Below the pieces are notes generated by a model, which saw nothing but the letters and a program-made list of their open reading frames with translations, was not told the DNA's origin and searched no databases. 64,000 nucleotides of DNA from Planctomycetota bacterium (GTDB lineage: Bacteria; Planctomycetota; UBA8742; UBA2392): assembly GCA_027493625.1 (NCBI GenBank), contig JAOSKM010000001.1:1703489-1767488 (forward strand), written 5' to 3'. Below, piece by piece: positions 46,152-55,530 of this stretch. Position numbers and translations under genes: made by a program. Within the stretch, counting starts at the first letter, position 1; every line of letters starts with the position of its first letter.

Positions 46152-46382
46152 GGCTGCCTTTTTTGTTCGTGGCTGTTCTCCTGCCCAGCCGTCAAAATCA
46201 CTTCCATCGAGGCGGGCATCCCCCAGCTCGACCCTGGGGTCCACTTTGCGCTGCATCGCCACGGCGTTGCCCTCGGAACCAGGCGGTGAACTTAGCACCG
46301 GCCACGAAGGCCGCAACCGCAATAGACAGCGGGAAGCCACGCCGCATTGCCGACGTTACAATGGCGACGACAGGGGTGTGAC

Positions 46383-48152
46383 GTGTTCAACATCGTGGGA
46401 ATCCTGATTGCGCTGATGCTCGCCCAGTTGGGGCGCGGCAGAGGCATGATCGTGGGCTGGGAAAGCGTCGCCGCGGCCGCGGGCGCGACCCTGGCGGTGC
46501 TGGCCTTCCACTACAGCGTTGCTTCGCACCTGATTGAGCGTTTCCAGATGATCAAGCTGCGCCTGGCCGCCACGCCGCCGGACGCGCCTCCCGAAATCCG
46601 GCCGCAGCTTTATCGTGAACGGGAGTTGCTGCTGCGCCGCCTGCCTCTTTTCCGGCTCGGCGTGGACGCACTGATCATCGCCCTGTTCGCCATGGACGTG
46701 TTTGTGTTCGGCTGGTCCGACTTCGTGGCCAGGGTGTGGGGCGTCCCCGCGCACCTGGACCTGCTGCCGCAACTGCTGCCGTACTTCGTCATGCTGGCGG
46801 CCAGCTGGGTGGGCCAGTACCGCATCGAGCGCCGCGTGCGCGGCAGCGACTGGCGACCCTGGCGTTTCGTCGGCTTCCAGGCGCGGGCCAACCTGCTGAC
46901 CGTCATGCCGATTGCACTGATCTACGCGGCGTGGTGGGCGCTGCTGACCTTCGTGCCGATGCTGGAGGACCTGCGCTCGTCGTTCGCGTTCCTCGAGATC
47001 GCGATGCAGATGGCGCTGGTGGTGGTGCTGTCGTTCTTCGTGCCGGTGGCCGTTCGCATGATCCTGCCCGGAGGGCCGCTGCCCGAGGGGCGCCTGCGCC
47101 GCCGGCTTGAGACTTACGCCCGCGACCACGGCCTGCGCGTCAGCCAGATCCTGGTGTGGCGCACGGGCTCGCGCATGTTTGCCACGGCGTTCGTGATCGG
47201 GCTGCTGGCGCCGTTCCGCTACGTGTTCATCACCGACGCGCTGCTGAAGCGGCTGAACGAGGACGAGCTGGTGGCGGTGTTCGCCCACGAAATGGGCCAC
47301 GTGAAGCACCGGCACCTGTGGTGGCTGCTGGCATTCATCGTCTCGTTCACCGTGGTGCTGCTGGGGCTGATGCAAGGCCTGCACATGCTGCTGCCCGGCC
47401 CGAACTACGAATACCTGGGCATGGCGGTGCTGGTGCTGTACGCGTACTGGGTGTTCGGCTACGTGAGCCGCCGCTTCGAGCGCCAGGCCGATGAATACGC
47501 GGCGCAGACCACCAGCCCGGAGCTGATCTCGCAGGTGTTCCTGAAACTGGGCATGGACAACCCGGTGGCCATGAAGAAGAGCGGCTGGCGCCACTTCTCG
47601 CTGGAGCAGCGGGTGCGCGAGATCATCCTGGCCAAGGCCCACCCCGAGGTGAAGCGGATCTTCCGGGCCGAGCTGTGGCGCGGCCTGGCGGCCGGCGTCC
47701 TTGTCACGCTGCTGGCGTCCGTGCTGCTGGTGCAGCCGGTGCGCGAAGACGTCGTCAGCGGCCTCGCCACCTACAGCCTTACCCAGTTCGACCGCGCGCG
47801 CGTCAGCAACGTCGCGCCCTCGCGCCTGCAGGAGCTGCGCGAGCGCACCCTCGAACGCACCGAGGCAATGGGCCACCTGAACGACGACTACCAGGTGATT
47901 TCGCTGTGGTATGCCGGCGTGGTGGAAGGTCTTTCCGGCCGTGACAGCGATTCACTGGACCAGTTGGCGGCATTGGTCAAGCAGCGCAGCACCGAGGCCG
48001 GTTCGCCCGCCGAGCGCGAGGCCATGGAGCGCGAGCTGCGAAACCTGGAAGCCACGCGTACCGCGATTGCGCGGGCGCGCATCAAGGGCACGTCGTTCTT
48101 CGACGAATACGACTACGAGCTGGTGCACCGCGGTCTGCGAACGCCTGAGTAA
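46383..48152 (+). CDS. Integral-membrane M48 zinc metalloprotease
   Basis: A membrane protease of the M48 (HtpX/Ste24) type, probably in membrane protein quality control. The ~589-residue protein has several N-terminal membrane helices, then the zinc motif HEMGHVKHRHL (HExxH near residue 303) and the third-ligand region RRFERQADEYAAQ. A C-terminal domain of about 150 residues follows. GTG 46383 (VFNIVGILIALML) with AGGGGTG upstream is preferred over the earlier ATG. It meets clpX tail to tail 3 bases apart. Confidence 0.88.
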   Translation: MFNIVGILIALMLAQLGRGRGMIVGWESVAAAAGATLAVLAFHYSVASHLIERFQMIKLRLAATPPDAPPEIRPQLYRERELLLRRLPLFRLGVDALIIALFAMDVFVFGWSDFVARVWGVPAHLDLLPQLLPYFVMLAASWVGQYRIERRVRGSDWRPWRFVGFQARANLLTVMPIALIYAAWWALLTFVPMLEDLRSSFAFLEIAMQMALVVVLSFFVPVAVRMILPGGPLPEGRLRRRLETYARDHGLRVSQILVWRTGSRMFATAFVIGLLAPFRYVFITDALLKRLNEDELVAVFAHEMGHVKHRHLWWLLAFIVSFTVVLLGLMQGLHMLLPGPNYEYLGMAVLVLYAYWVFGYVSRRFERQADEYAAQTTSPELISQVFLKLGMDNPVAMKKSGWRHFSLEQRVREIILAKAHPEVKRIFRAELWRGLAAGVLVTLLASVLLVQPVREDVVSGLATYSLTQFDRARVSNVAPSRLQELRERTLERTEAMGHLNDDYQVISLWYAGVVEGLSGRDSDSLDQLAALVKQRSTEAGSPAEREAMERELRNLEATRTAIARARIKGTSFFDEYDYELVHRGLRTPE

Positions 48153-48155
48153 AGC

Positions 48156-49481
48156 CTACGCGGCGGCGTGCTCGCCCTCTTCGGGCCTTGCGGCTGCCTG
48201 CTTCACGAAGTTCTTGTGCAGAGGAACGCCGCCGTTCACCACGGAATCATCCACCGTGTAGCGGCGCGGCTCCTTGATGCCGGGCAGCTCGAACTGGGCC
48301 TCCAGCATGATCTTTTCCACGATGCCGCGCAGGCCGCGCGCGCCGCTCTTGCGCTTGATGGCCTGGCGAGCGATGGCGACCAGCCCCTCGCGGGTGAACA
48401 GCAGCTCCTGGTTCTGCATGCGGAACAGCTTCTGGAACTGCTTGGTGATCGCGTTGCGAGGCTCGGTCAGTACGTTGATCAGGGCCGCCTCGTCAAGCTC
48501 ATCGAGCGAGCTGATCACCGGAAGGCGCCCGATGAACTCGGGGATCATGCCGTACTTCACCAGGTCTTCAGGCTCGACCTGCGCGCGCAGCAGGTTGCGC
48601 TCGCCTACTTCCTGCAGGTCGATGGGGCCGCCGGACGCGACGGACTCGCGCTTTGCCGCAATGCGCATGGTGGTGCCGCCCAGGCGCGACTTGATCATGT
48701 CCTCGATGCCGACAAACGCGCCGCCCACGATGAACAGCACGTTCTCGGTGTTGAACTGGATGTAGGGCTGCTCCGGGTGTTTGCGGCCGCCCTGGGGCGG
48801 GACGTTGGCGACGGTGCCCTCCAGCATCTTCAGCAGGCTCTGCTGCACGCCCTGGCCGCTGACGTCGCGGGTGATGCTGACGTTGTTGCTGGTGCTGTGG
48901 ATCTTGTCGATCTCGTCCACGAAGATGATCCCCATTTCCGCGCGCGGTACGTCGAAGTCGGCGGCCTGCAGCAGCTTGAGCAGCAGGTTTTCGACGTCTT
49001 CGCCCACGTAGCCGGCCTCGGTCAGCGTGGTGGCGTCGCCGATGGCAAAGGGCACGTGCAGGATGTCGGCCAGCGTGCGCGCCAGCAGTGTCTTGCCGCT
49101 GCCGGTGGGGCCGAGCAGCAGGATGTTGGACTTCTCGAGCTCGACGCCGTCGTCGTCGTCGCGCTGCAGCAGGCGCTTGTAGTGATTGTGCACGGCGACG
49201 GTCAGCACCTTCTTGGCGTGGTCCTGGCCGATGACGTGGTCATCGAGCATGGCCTTCAGCTCGGCGGGGGTGGGCAGTGTGTTGAGGGAAAGGCCGTCGA
49301 GGCTGCCCTTGGCGTTGGTCTTTTCGGCAACTAGGATGCTGTTGCAGAGTGTGATGCACTCGTTGCAGATGTAGATGCCGGGCGGGCCGGCGATCAGGCT
49401 GTCCACCTGGCGCCGCGATTTGCCGCAGAAGCTGCAACGTTCCACGTCGCGTGCCCGTGTCGAATCGCCTGACTTGGCCAT
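48156..49481 (-). CDS. clpX: ATP-dependent Clp protease ATP-binding subunit ClpX
   Basis: AAA+ unfoldase that feeds substrates to ClpP. The 441-residue protein has the N-terminal zinc domain (CSFCGKS and CNECI), Walker [16 protein letters not shown], Walker [11 protein letters not shown], and the ClpP-contact loop near residue 265. A TPR gene lies between it and clpP. The 146-base gap upstream shows no gene. Confidence 0.98.
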   Translation of the reverse strand: MAKSGDSTRARDVERCSFCGKSRRQVDSLIAGPPGIYICNECITLCNSILVAEKTNAKGSLDGLSLNTLPTPAELKAMLDDHVIGQDHAKKVLTVAVHNHYKRLLQRDDDDGVELEKSNILLLGPTGSGKTLLARTLADILHVPFAIGDATTLTEAGYVGEDVENLLLKLLQAADFDVPRAEMGIIFVDEIDKIHSTSNNVSITRDVSGQGVQQSLLKMLEGTVANVPPQGGRKHPEQPYIQFNTENVLFIVGGAFVGIEDMIKSRLGGTTMRIAAKRESVASGGPIDLQEVGERNLLRAQVEPEDLVKYGMIPEFIGRLPVISSLDELDEAALINVLTEPRNAITKQFQKLFRMQNQELLFTREGLVAIARQAIKRKSGARGLRGIVEKIMLEAQFELPGIKEPRRYTVDDSVVNGGVPLHKNFVKQAAARPEEGEHAAA

Positions 49482-49627
49482 GCTTGCTCCCTGCTGTCGA
49501 ACCGCGCGGCACTCACCGCGCCATGCATGTTAGCAAACCCTGCGACATCCGGGCCAGCCCGCGCAAATCGCGTGGACCTTCCGGGATTATCGGCCGCTGA
49601 CCGCCCCGCGCTTGCATCTTCCTTTTA

Positions 49628-50905
49628 CTACTCGATGGGCTCCAGACCGGCCTGAATGCATACCGCGCGCATTTCACCCAGATAATGTTGCACGGTAGGT
49701 GCGTTGCGCATGCGGCGTATCTGCTCCATCCCGTTGCCCCAGAGTTGCCGCCCGTCGGCTACCCGGCCGCGCAACATCATGATCAACCCCAGGTCACACA
49801 GGCAGGCGGCCTCTCCCGACAGATTGCCGGCCTCGCGATGGATCGCCACAGCCGCACTGATGTCCGCTTCCGCCAGGTCAAGCCTGCCCAGGTGCCTCAA
49901 GGCCGTCCCCCGGGCCGCGTAGGCGTATCCCAGGCTGCGGCGATTGCCCACCCGTGTCAGCAGCGGCATGGAGCGCTCGGCATACTCTATCGCGCGCGCA
50001 TAGTCTCCCCGCTCACTTTCCAGCATGGATAGGTTGTTCAGGCCGATGGCCAGGTTCGTGTCGTCCTCGAGTTCCGTGTGAACGGCGATCGCCTGCTTCA
50101 GCAAACTCTCTGCCTCCTCGAAGCGTCGGGCATCCAACATGGTGGCCCCGAGATTTTGAAGCATCACGCCAAGGTTGAACCTGTCCCCGGACTGCTTCAT
50201 GAGTTCGAGGGCGCGCATGCACAGGTCCTCAAACTCCTCCGGGCGTCCCAGTTGATGGTACACCATGCCCAGCAACCCGAGCGTGTTCGCCTCGAGCGAC
50301 CTGGACACCTCGGTGTCGAACAGGCTCACCGCCTCCTCCAGGCATTCACGGGCAGATTCCGGCTGGTCGTCAAACCAGTGCGCGAGACCTTTCTCGGCCA
50401 GCGCCAGGACCACGTCCTTGTTGGACAGCTCGTTTCGCGCGATCTCCAGGGCTTCTTCGCAGGCCGTGAAACCTGCGTGCATTCGGGACACTACGCGGCT
50501 CGTCTGGGAGAGCCGCTGCAGCGCCCAGAATCGGATCTTACCTTCCGATATATCGGCGAGTCGGCGCCATGCCGTGAATGCCTGCGTGTTGTCGTAGTGC
50601 TGCTCGGCGTAGTTGGCGGCGCGCACCAGGTACCTGGCTTCTTTCCGGCGCAACAGCTGCACGTTCGCGTACGGCTCATCCTGCGCGTAGCGGGCGTGAA
50701 TCGCGAGCTGCGCCATCAGCGAGTCGACCGGCAGCGGCTCGGTGCGCAGCTTGTCCGCCGGCTCCGGAAGATCAACGCCGAGTTCGCTCTCGTATTGCTC
50801 CAGGGCGACGCGGTGCAATGTGCCGCGAAGAGCGGGTGTATGCAGCTGGTACGCCACGTCGCGCATCACGGCGTGGCGGAACTGGTAATGTTCTTCGGCG
50901 TGCAT
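49628..50905 (-). CDS. TPR protein inserted between clpP and clpX
   Basis: No exact family recognised. The 425-residue protein begins YQFRHAVMRDVAYQLHTPAL-like text, which in large multidomain regulators (NTPase/TPR proteins) marks the join between an ATPase winged-helix part and the TPRs. Here nothing precedes it. About eight TPR-like repeats follow (NTLGLLGMVYHQLGRPEEFE, LGVMLQNLGATMLDARRFEE, IGLNNLSMLESERGDYARAI). The ATG lies 3 bases after the clpP stop, so it is tightly coupled. It could be a substrate adaptor for ClpXP or a truncated remnant of a larger regulator. Confidence 0.82.
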   Translation of the reverse strand: MHAEEHYQFRHAVMRDVAYQLHTPALRGTLHRVALEQYESELGVDLPEPADKLRTEPLPVDSLMAQLAIHARYAQDEPYANVQLLRRKEARYLVRAANYAEQHYDNTQAFTAWRRLADISEGKIRFWALQRLSQTSRVVSRMHAGFTACEEALEIARNELSNKDVVLALAEKGLAHWFDDQPESARECLEEAVSLFDTEVSRSLEANTLGLLGMVYHQLGRPEEFEDLCMRALELMKQSGDRFNLGVMLQNLGATMLDARRFEEAESLLKQAIAVHTELEDDTNLAIGLNNLSMLESERGDYARAIEYAERSMPLLTRVGNRRSLGYAYAARGTALRHLGRLDLAEADISAAVAIHREAGNLSGEAACLCDLGLIMMLRGRVADGRQLWGNGMEQIRRMRNAPTVQHYLGEMRAVCIQAGLEPIE

Positions 50906-50908
50906 CGC

Positions 50909-51502
50909 CTACTTGCCGGGGGCGTGCTCGATCACGTCGTCGATCAGGCCGTACTCTTTGGATTCCGCGGCGGACAGGAAGTAATCCTTGTCGGTGTCCT
51001 TCTCGACCTGTGCAAGCTTCTTGCCGGTGGCGTCGGCCAGGATCTGGTTCAAGTACTTCTTGAGGCGCAGGATTTCCTTGGTCTGGATGCTGATGTCGCC
51101 GGCGGTGCCGCCCGCGCCGCCCCAGGGCTGGTGGATCATCACGCGCGCGCTGGGCAGGGCGTGACGCTTGCCCTTGCTGCCGGCGCTGAGCAGGATCGCG
51201 CCCATGCTGGCGGCCTGTCCGATGCAGACGGTGCTGATGTCGCACGACACGTAGCGCATGGTGTCGTAGATCGCCAGCCCGGCGTTGACGTCGCCGCCCG
51301 GGCTGTTGATGAACATCTGGATGTCCTGGTTCTTGGCTTCCTTCTGCAGGAACAGCAGCTGGGCGACGACCGCGTTGGCCATCAGCTCATGGATCGGCCC
51401 CTGGATGAAGACGATACGGTCTTCCAGCAGGCGCGAGTAAATGTCGTAGCTGCGCTCGCCGCGGCTGGTCTTCTCGATCACGAAAGGAAGCGGGTAACCC
51501 AT
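50909..51502 (-). CDS. clpP: ATP-dependent Clp protease proteolytic subunit ClpP
   Basis: Serine protease forming the degradation chamber. The 197-residue protein has the nucleophile motif [11 protein letters not shown] (Ser near 98), the catalytic His in [13 protein letters not shown] (near 123) and Asp in [18 protein letters not shown] (near 171). It follows tig by about 96 bases of repeat array and is coupled to the TPR gene. Confidence 0.97.
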   Translation of the reverse strand: MGYPLPFVIEKTSRGERSYDIYSRLLEDRIVFIQGPIHELMANAVVAQLLFLQKEAKNQDIQMFINSPGGDVNAGLAIYDTMRYVSCDISTVCIGQAASMGAILLSAGSKGKRHALPSARVMIHQPWGGAGGTAGDISIQTKEILRLKKYLNQILADATGKKLAQVEKDTDKDYFLSAAESKEYGLIDDVIEHAPGK

Positions 51503-51511
51503 GGGACACCT

Positions 51512-51598
51512 CAGTTGTCCGTTGTCGGTTGTCGGTTGTCGGTTGTCACTGCTATGTGCCGGCTGGTTCTGACAACCGACAACTGATAGCCGGCAACT
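51512..51598. repeat. GTTGTCG heptamer inverted array between tig and clpP
   Basis: Left arm 51512-51548 reads GTTGTCC GTTGTCG GTTGTCG GTTGTCG GTTGTCA. Right arm 51570-51598 is a facing copy. It fills the whole spacer and overlaps the clpP ribosome-binding region. Confidence 0.85.
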
Positions 51599-52873
51599 CT
51601 ACACGTACTTCGCCTTCTGGCGCAGCAGCTTTAATACCTTTGAGGTCTTCAATTCTTCCCGCATACCGGAAAGCGTGCCGTTCTGCTGGAACTGTGCGTA
51701 CACCTCTTCGGGCGTGCGGCCCACCATCTGGGCCAGGCGTGCCACTTCGCGCTGGATTTCGTCCTCGGTGACCACCAGCCGCTCCTTGCGGGCGATGGCG
51801 TCGGTCACAAAGGCGCGCTTCAGCATGGTTTTCACTTCATCCACGCCCTTGTCGCGGTTGGCCTGCAGGAATTCGCGGATGCTTTCTTCCGCGGCGCCCT
51901 GCTGGTACATGCGGTAGGCCTGCTGCTGCACCAGCTCCGCGGCCTTGCGCTGGCTGAATTTCTCAGGCAGGTCCATGGTGGTCTTTTCGGCCACCTGCTG
52001 CAGGGCCTTTTCCTCCATGGCGCGGTCCAGCTCTGCTTCCTTGGCCGACATCAGCTGGCCCTGGATCTCTTCGCGCCAGGCGTCGACGTTCTCGAAGCCG
52101 TTCTCCTTGGCGAGTTCCTCAAGGGCGGGGCCTTCATAGGCCAGCACGTCCCCCACCTCGAGGTGGATGACGCCTTCCTTGCCGCGCAGGTCTTCGCGCC
52201 CGAAATCTTCGGGCAGCTTGGCCTTCATTTCCCTGGTGTCGCCCTGCTTCAGGCCGACCAGCTGCTCCTCGGCCTTGGCGGGCTTCAGGCCGGCGACCCA
52301 GCCGAAACCGACTTCCAGCAGGCCGCGGTTCTGCGAGAAAACTTCCTCTTCGCCGACCGTGACCTTCACGTTGGCGCGCAGGAACTGGCCCTTCTCACTG
52401 GCGCTTTCCACCGGCTTCAGCTCGCCCTTGTTCATCTGCGCACCGCGCAGCTGGGCGTGAATCTCGTGTTCTTCAACCTTCACGGCGGGGCGCTGCAACT
52501 CGAGGCCCTTGTATTCAGGCAGCTCGAACTCGGGGTAGACCTCGGCCTCGAGGGTCAGCAGGACCGGGTTTCCGGATTTGATGTCGCCTACCTCGACGAC
52601 CTCAACCTGCCCGAGCAGCTTGAGGGCGTGTTCGTCCACCGCGGACTTGACCGCATCGTCGGCCAGGGTCTGGCGCACGTCGTCGGCGACTTCCTTGCCG
52701 AAGCGCTTCTCCAGCACGTTGCGGGGCGCCTTGCCCTTCCGGAAGCCGGGGAACTGCACCTGTTTGTTGATGTCACGGAAGCCCTCATTCAGCTTCGATG
52801 TGACAACTTCCGCTGGGATTTCGGCCTTGATGATGCGTTTGCACCCGCCGGCGTTTTCAACCGTAATCTGCAT
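51599..52873 (-). CDS. tig: Trigger factor
   Basis: Ribosome-bound chaperone and peptidyl-prolyl isomerase that docks on L23. The 424-residue protein has the ribosome-binding signature in FPGFRKGKAPRNVLEKRFG near residue 45, a PPIase-type middle with EDFGREDLRGKEGVIHLEVG, and a long helical C-terminal arm. Order tig-clpP-(TPR)-clpX is the classic folding/proteolysis operon. Confidence 0.96.
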   Translation of the reverse strand: MQITVENAGGCKRIIKAEIPAEVVTSKLNEGFRDINKQVQFPGFRKGKAPRNVLEKRFGKEVADDVRQTLADDAVKSAVDEHALKLLGQVEVVEVGDIKSGNPVLLTLEAEVYPEFELPEYKGLELQRPAVKVEEHEIHAQLRGAQMNKGELKPVESASEKGQFLRANVKVTVGEEEVFSQNRGLLEVGFGWVAGLKPAKAEEQLVGLKQGDTREMKAKLPEDFGREDLRGKEGVIHLEVGDVLAYEGPALEELAKENGFENVDAWREEIQGQLMSAKEAELDRAMEEKALQQVAEKTTMDLPEKFSQRKAAELVQQQAYRMYQQGAAEESIREFLQANRDKGVDEVKTMLKRAFVTDAIARKERLVVTEDEIQREVARLAQMVGRTPEEVYAQFQQNGTLSGMREELKTSKVLKLLRQKAKYV

Positions 52874-52937
52874 GTCTTGACCTTACGAGCCATGAATCGC
52901 GGGAGTTCCCGCGCCGCCCTTTGGGGGCGGGCGCGGG

Positions 52938-52965
52938 ATACTAGCAACTTCCCCCCTTGCTACAA
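52938..52965 (-). promoter_or_regulatory. Probable promoter of the tig-clpP operon
   Basis: Minus strand TTGTAG (52960-52965), 16 bases, TAGTAT (52938-52943) with TGC directly before it. Start would be about 55 bases before tig. The remaining 52874-53060 between tig and the divergent kinase shows no gene. Confidence 0.45.
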
Positions 52966-53060
52966 GCAAGCGGGGTGATGCGCGAAACGCGTTTTGATTC
53001 TTTAATGCTACTTGGTAGTGTCAGTCGTCCAAAGTTTGTCAGCACCCTGGAGCCGCACGG

Positions 53061-54314
53061 ATGGCGAAAGCCAAAGTCCGCATTGTCGACGGCATCGACG
53101 CCGGCATAGAGAAAGAGCTACCCGACGAGGGCAGCGTAACGATAGGCAGGCGCAGCAGCTGCGACCTGGTGCTGCGCGTGGACTCCGTCTCGCGCGAGCA
53201 CTGCCGCATCGAGAGGTCCGACGGCGCCTACTGGCTGCACGACAACGGCAGCAGCAACGGCACACTGCTCAACGGGTTGCGCATCGAAAAAGCCAAGCTG
53301 GTCCACGGCGACGTGATCACCCTCGACCGCGTCACCCTGGAGTACCTGGAAGAGGCCGACAGCGCACACACGCGCGAGATGATCCGCGAGTTCGTGGTGC
53401 AGAACCGCCCAGACGTGGACGGCACCTACACGGCCGAGAACAGCCTGATCGGCAAGACCCTCAAGCACTACAAGGTGCTGAGCGTGATCGGCGAAGGCGG
53501 GATGGCGCTGGTGTACAAGGCCCGCGACGAGCGCAACGGCGAAATCGTGGCCCTGAAGGTGCTGAAGCGCGGCGAAACCGTCGACCAGGAAAACCTGCAA
53601 CGCTTCCTGAAAGAGTTCAAGACGGGCAGCAAGTTGAACCACCCGAACATCATGCAGGTCTACGAGATCGGCGAGGTGGACGGCACCTACTTTATCTCGA
53701 TGGAGCACATCAACGGCTCCAGCCTGCAGGAGATCCTGGATGAAAAAGGCCGCTTGTCCGCCGAGGGCACACTGAAAATCGGCATCCAGGTGGCCAAGGC
53801 GCTCGAGTTCGCGTTCAGCCAGCGCATCATCCACCGCGACATCAAGCCCGAGAACATCCTGATCAGCCGCGAGGGCGAGGTGAAGATCACCGACCTCGGC
53901 CTGGCCAAGGAACTGAAGAAATACGTCAGCATCAACATCACCAAGACCGGCGAGGGCATCGGCACGCTGCACTACATGTCGCCCGAGCAGGTGGAAAACA
54001 CCCGCGACGTCGACCAGCGCGCGGACATCTACAGCCTGGGCGCCACCCTCTACGAGTGCCTGTGCGGCCAGCCACCCTTCGACGAAGTCGGCGTCTGGAA
54101 ATTCGTGGAAGCGATCAACGAGAAGCCGCCGCCGAACTTGAACGACCGGGTGCCTAACCTGCACCCCGAGGTCTGGCCGGTCGTGAACAAGGCCCTGGCC
54201 AAGCGCCCCGAAGAACGTCAGCAGACTCCGACCGAGATGCGCGAGGAACTGGAGAGGCTGCTGACCGTGGTGAAAGCCGAGCGCCAGAAGAAAGTGCCCT
54301 CCCAGGAGGTCTAG
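53061..54314 (+). CDS. FHA domain Ser/Thr protein kinase
   Basis: Cytoplasmic signalling kinase with a phosphothreonine-binding FHA domain at the N-terminus (TIGRRSSCDLVLRVDSVSRE, then HDNGSSNGTLLNG, residues ~25-75). The kinase domain spans about 135-405: P-loop IGEGGMALVYKA, Lys in ALKVLK, catalytic HRDIKPEN, DLG in place of DFG, and APE region MSPEQ. No transmembrane helix is seen. FHA and kinase in one chain is common in planctomycetes and myxobacteria. Its TAG overlaps the GTG of the TetR gene. Confidence 0.92.
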   Translation: MAKAKVRIVDGIDAGIEKELPDEGSVTIGRRSSCDLVLRVDSVSREHCRIERSDGAYWLHDNGSSNGTLLNGLRIEKAKLVHGDVITLDRVTLEYLEEADSAHTREMIREFVVQNRPDVDGTYTAENSLIGKTLKHYKVLSVIGEGGMALVYKARDERNGEIVALKVLKRGETVDQENLQRFLKEFKTGSKLNHPNIMQVYEIGEVDGTYFISMEHINGSSLQEILDEKGRLSAEGTLKIGIQVAKALEFAFSQRIIHRDIKPENILISREGEVKITDLGLAKELKKYVSINITKTGEGIGTLHYMSPEQVENTRDVDQRADIYSLGATLYECLCGQPPFDEVGVWKFVEAINEKPPPNLNDRVPNLHPEVWPVVNKALAKRPEERQQTPTEMREELERLLTVVKAERQKKVPSQEV

Positions 54315-54982
54315 TGGTCAGGCAGAACACCGGTCGGAAAAGGGATGCGGTCCGCACCAAGGCATCCATCCTGCAGGCTGCCATCGCGGAGTTCGCGCTG
54401 CGCGGCCCGGCCGGTACACGCGTGGACGAAGTCGCCGCGCGGGCGGGCATCAACAAGAGCCTGATCTACCAGTACTTCGGCAGCAAGCAGGAGCTTTACG
54501 CTGAGGCGCTGAACGCGGTGCTGGAAGAGATTACGGAGAAAGCCGCGCAATTCTCACAGGGGCTGTCCGGAGCGCAATCCGAGCAGGATCTGCGCAACCT
54601 GGTGCGCGCCTACCTCGAGAAGCACCTGGAACTGATGGAGTCGGTGCCGGAGTGGCCGCGGCTGCTTTCCTGGGAAAACCTGGAAGGCGGCCGCACGCTG
54701 GCCCGGCTTCCGTTGCAGCAGACGTACCGTACGTTCCTGGACCGGATCCGCGCGCTGATGACGCCCGTGGCGCAGCGTGGCCTGCTGTCGGAAAGCTTCG
54801 ACGTGCGGCTGATCGCGCAGGCGGTGATGGCGTTGACGCACTTCTTCGTGATCCAGAAGGGCACGTTTTTGCACCTGTTCCAGATGGACCCCAACGATCC
54901 GGCGACTCGAAACAGCTGGCTGGACTACTGCACCTCGCTGTTCATGGGCGCGTTCCGTGCCACAGCCTCGAAACAGGCCTAG
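54314..54982 (+). CDS. TetR/AcrR family transcriptional regulator
   Basis: A 222-residue repressor with an N-terminal helix-turn-helix (RTKASILQAAIAEFALRG, then VDEVAARAGINKSLIYQYFG, residues ~15-60) and a ligand/dimer domain. GTG 54314 shares a G with the kinase stop (TAGTG), so the two are translationally coupled. The target and ligand are unknown; no efflux pump or enzyme gene lies next to it. Its end overlaps mreD by 4 bases, tail to tail. Confidence 0.9.
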   Translation: MVRQNTGRKRDAVRTKASILQAAIAEFALRGPAGTRVDEVAARAGINKSLIYQYFGSKQELYAEALNAVLEEITEKAAQFSQGLSGAQSEQDLRNLVRAYLEKHLELMESVPEWPRLLSWENLEGGRTLARLPLQQTYRTFLDRIRALMTPVAQRGLLSESFDVRLIAQAVMALTHFFVIQKGTFLHLFQMDPNDPATRNSWLDYCTSLFMGAFRATASKQA

Positions 54983-55530
54983 ATGTTCCAGTATCCGCCG
55001 GAGCGCCCCACGCCCAGCCTGTGCAACAGGAAGTGCAGCAGCGGGTACAGGAACAGCGCCAGCGGCGCGCTGGCCAGCGCCACGCACGCGCAACGCAGCA
55101 GCGCGCGCGTCCAGCCGACCCCCTCGCCGCTCACCACCAGCATGCCGTGATAGCCGAAGTTGACCAGGAAGGTGCCGGCCAGCGCCATCAGCAGAATCAC
55201 CAGTGGGTTCTCCGGGTCCATCTTTCCGCGCGTGCGACCGGCGGCCTTGTGCAGCAGGCTGTAGAGCACGCCATAGCTGCCCAGCAGGCCCAGGCTGAAG
55301 AAGTCGCGGATCAGACCCAGCGCCAGGCAGGGCAGGTAGCGCCCCTGGCGGCTGGCGAACAGGCCCAGGTAGAGGGCGAACACCGAGTACAGGTCCGGCG
55401 TGAAGTCACCCAGCCTCAGACGATGCAGCAGCATGGCGTGAACCGCGGCCAGCAGCAGGCCGCCGCCGACCACGATGCGCCAGCGGTAACGGGGCTGCAG
55501 GTTTCGGGCGTTCACGGCCTGCATGGTCAC
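54979..55530 (-). CDS. mreD: Rod shape-determining protein MreD
   Basis: Integral membrane partner of the rod complex. The 183-residue protein has about five hydrophobic segments and the family-like text LGDFTPDLYSVFALYLGLFA and LPCLALGLIRDFFSLGLLGS. It overlaps mreC by 4 bases. Order mreB-mreC-mreD. mreD is poorly conserved, so assignment leans on position. Confidence 0.8.
   Translation of the reverse strand: MTMQAVNARNLQPRYRWRIVVGGGLLLAAVHAMLLHRLRLGDFTPDLYSVFALYLGLFASRQGRYLPCLALGLIRDFFSLGLLGSYGVLYSLLHKAAGRTRGKMDPENPLVILLMALAGTFLVNFGYHGMLVVSGEGVGWTRALLRCACVALASAPLALFLYPLLHFLLHRLGVGRSGGYWNI

Noticed and set aside
51512..51598. GTTGTCG array as a CRISPR array
   Set aside because: Units are 7 bases without spacers and no cas genes are in the window.
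53012..53060. Promoter directly before the FHA kinase
   Set aside because: TTGATT and TAGTGT at 16 bases is only a weak match and no TGC extension fits, so it is not listed.
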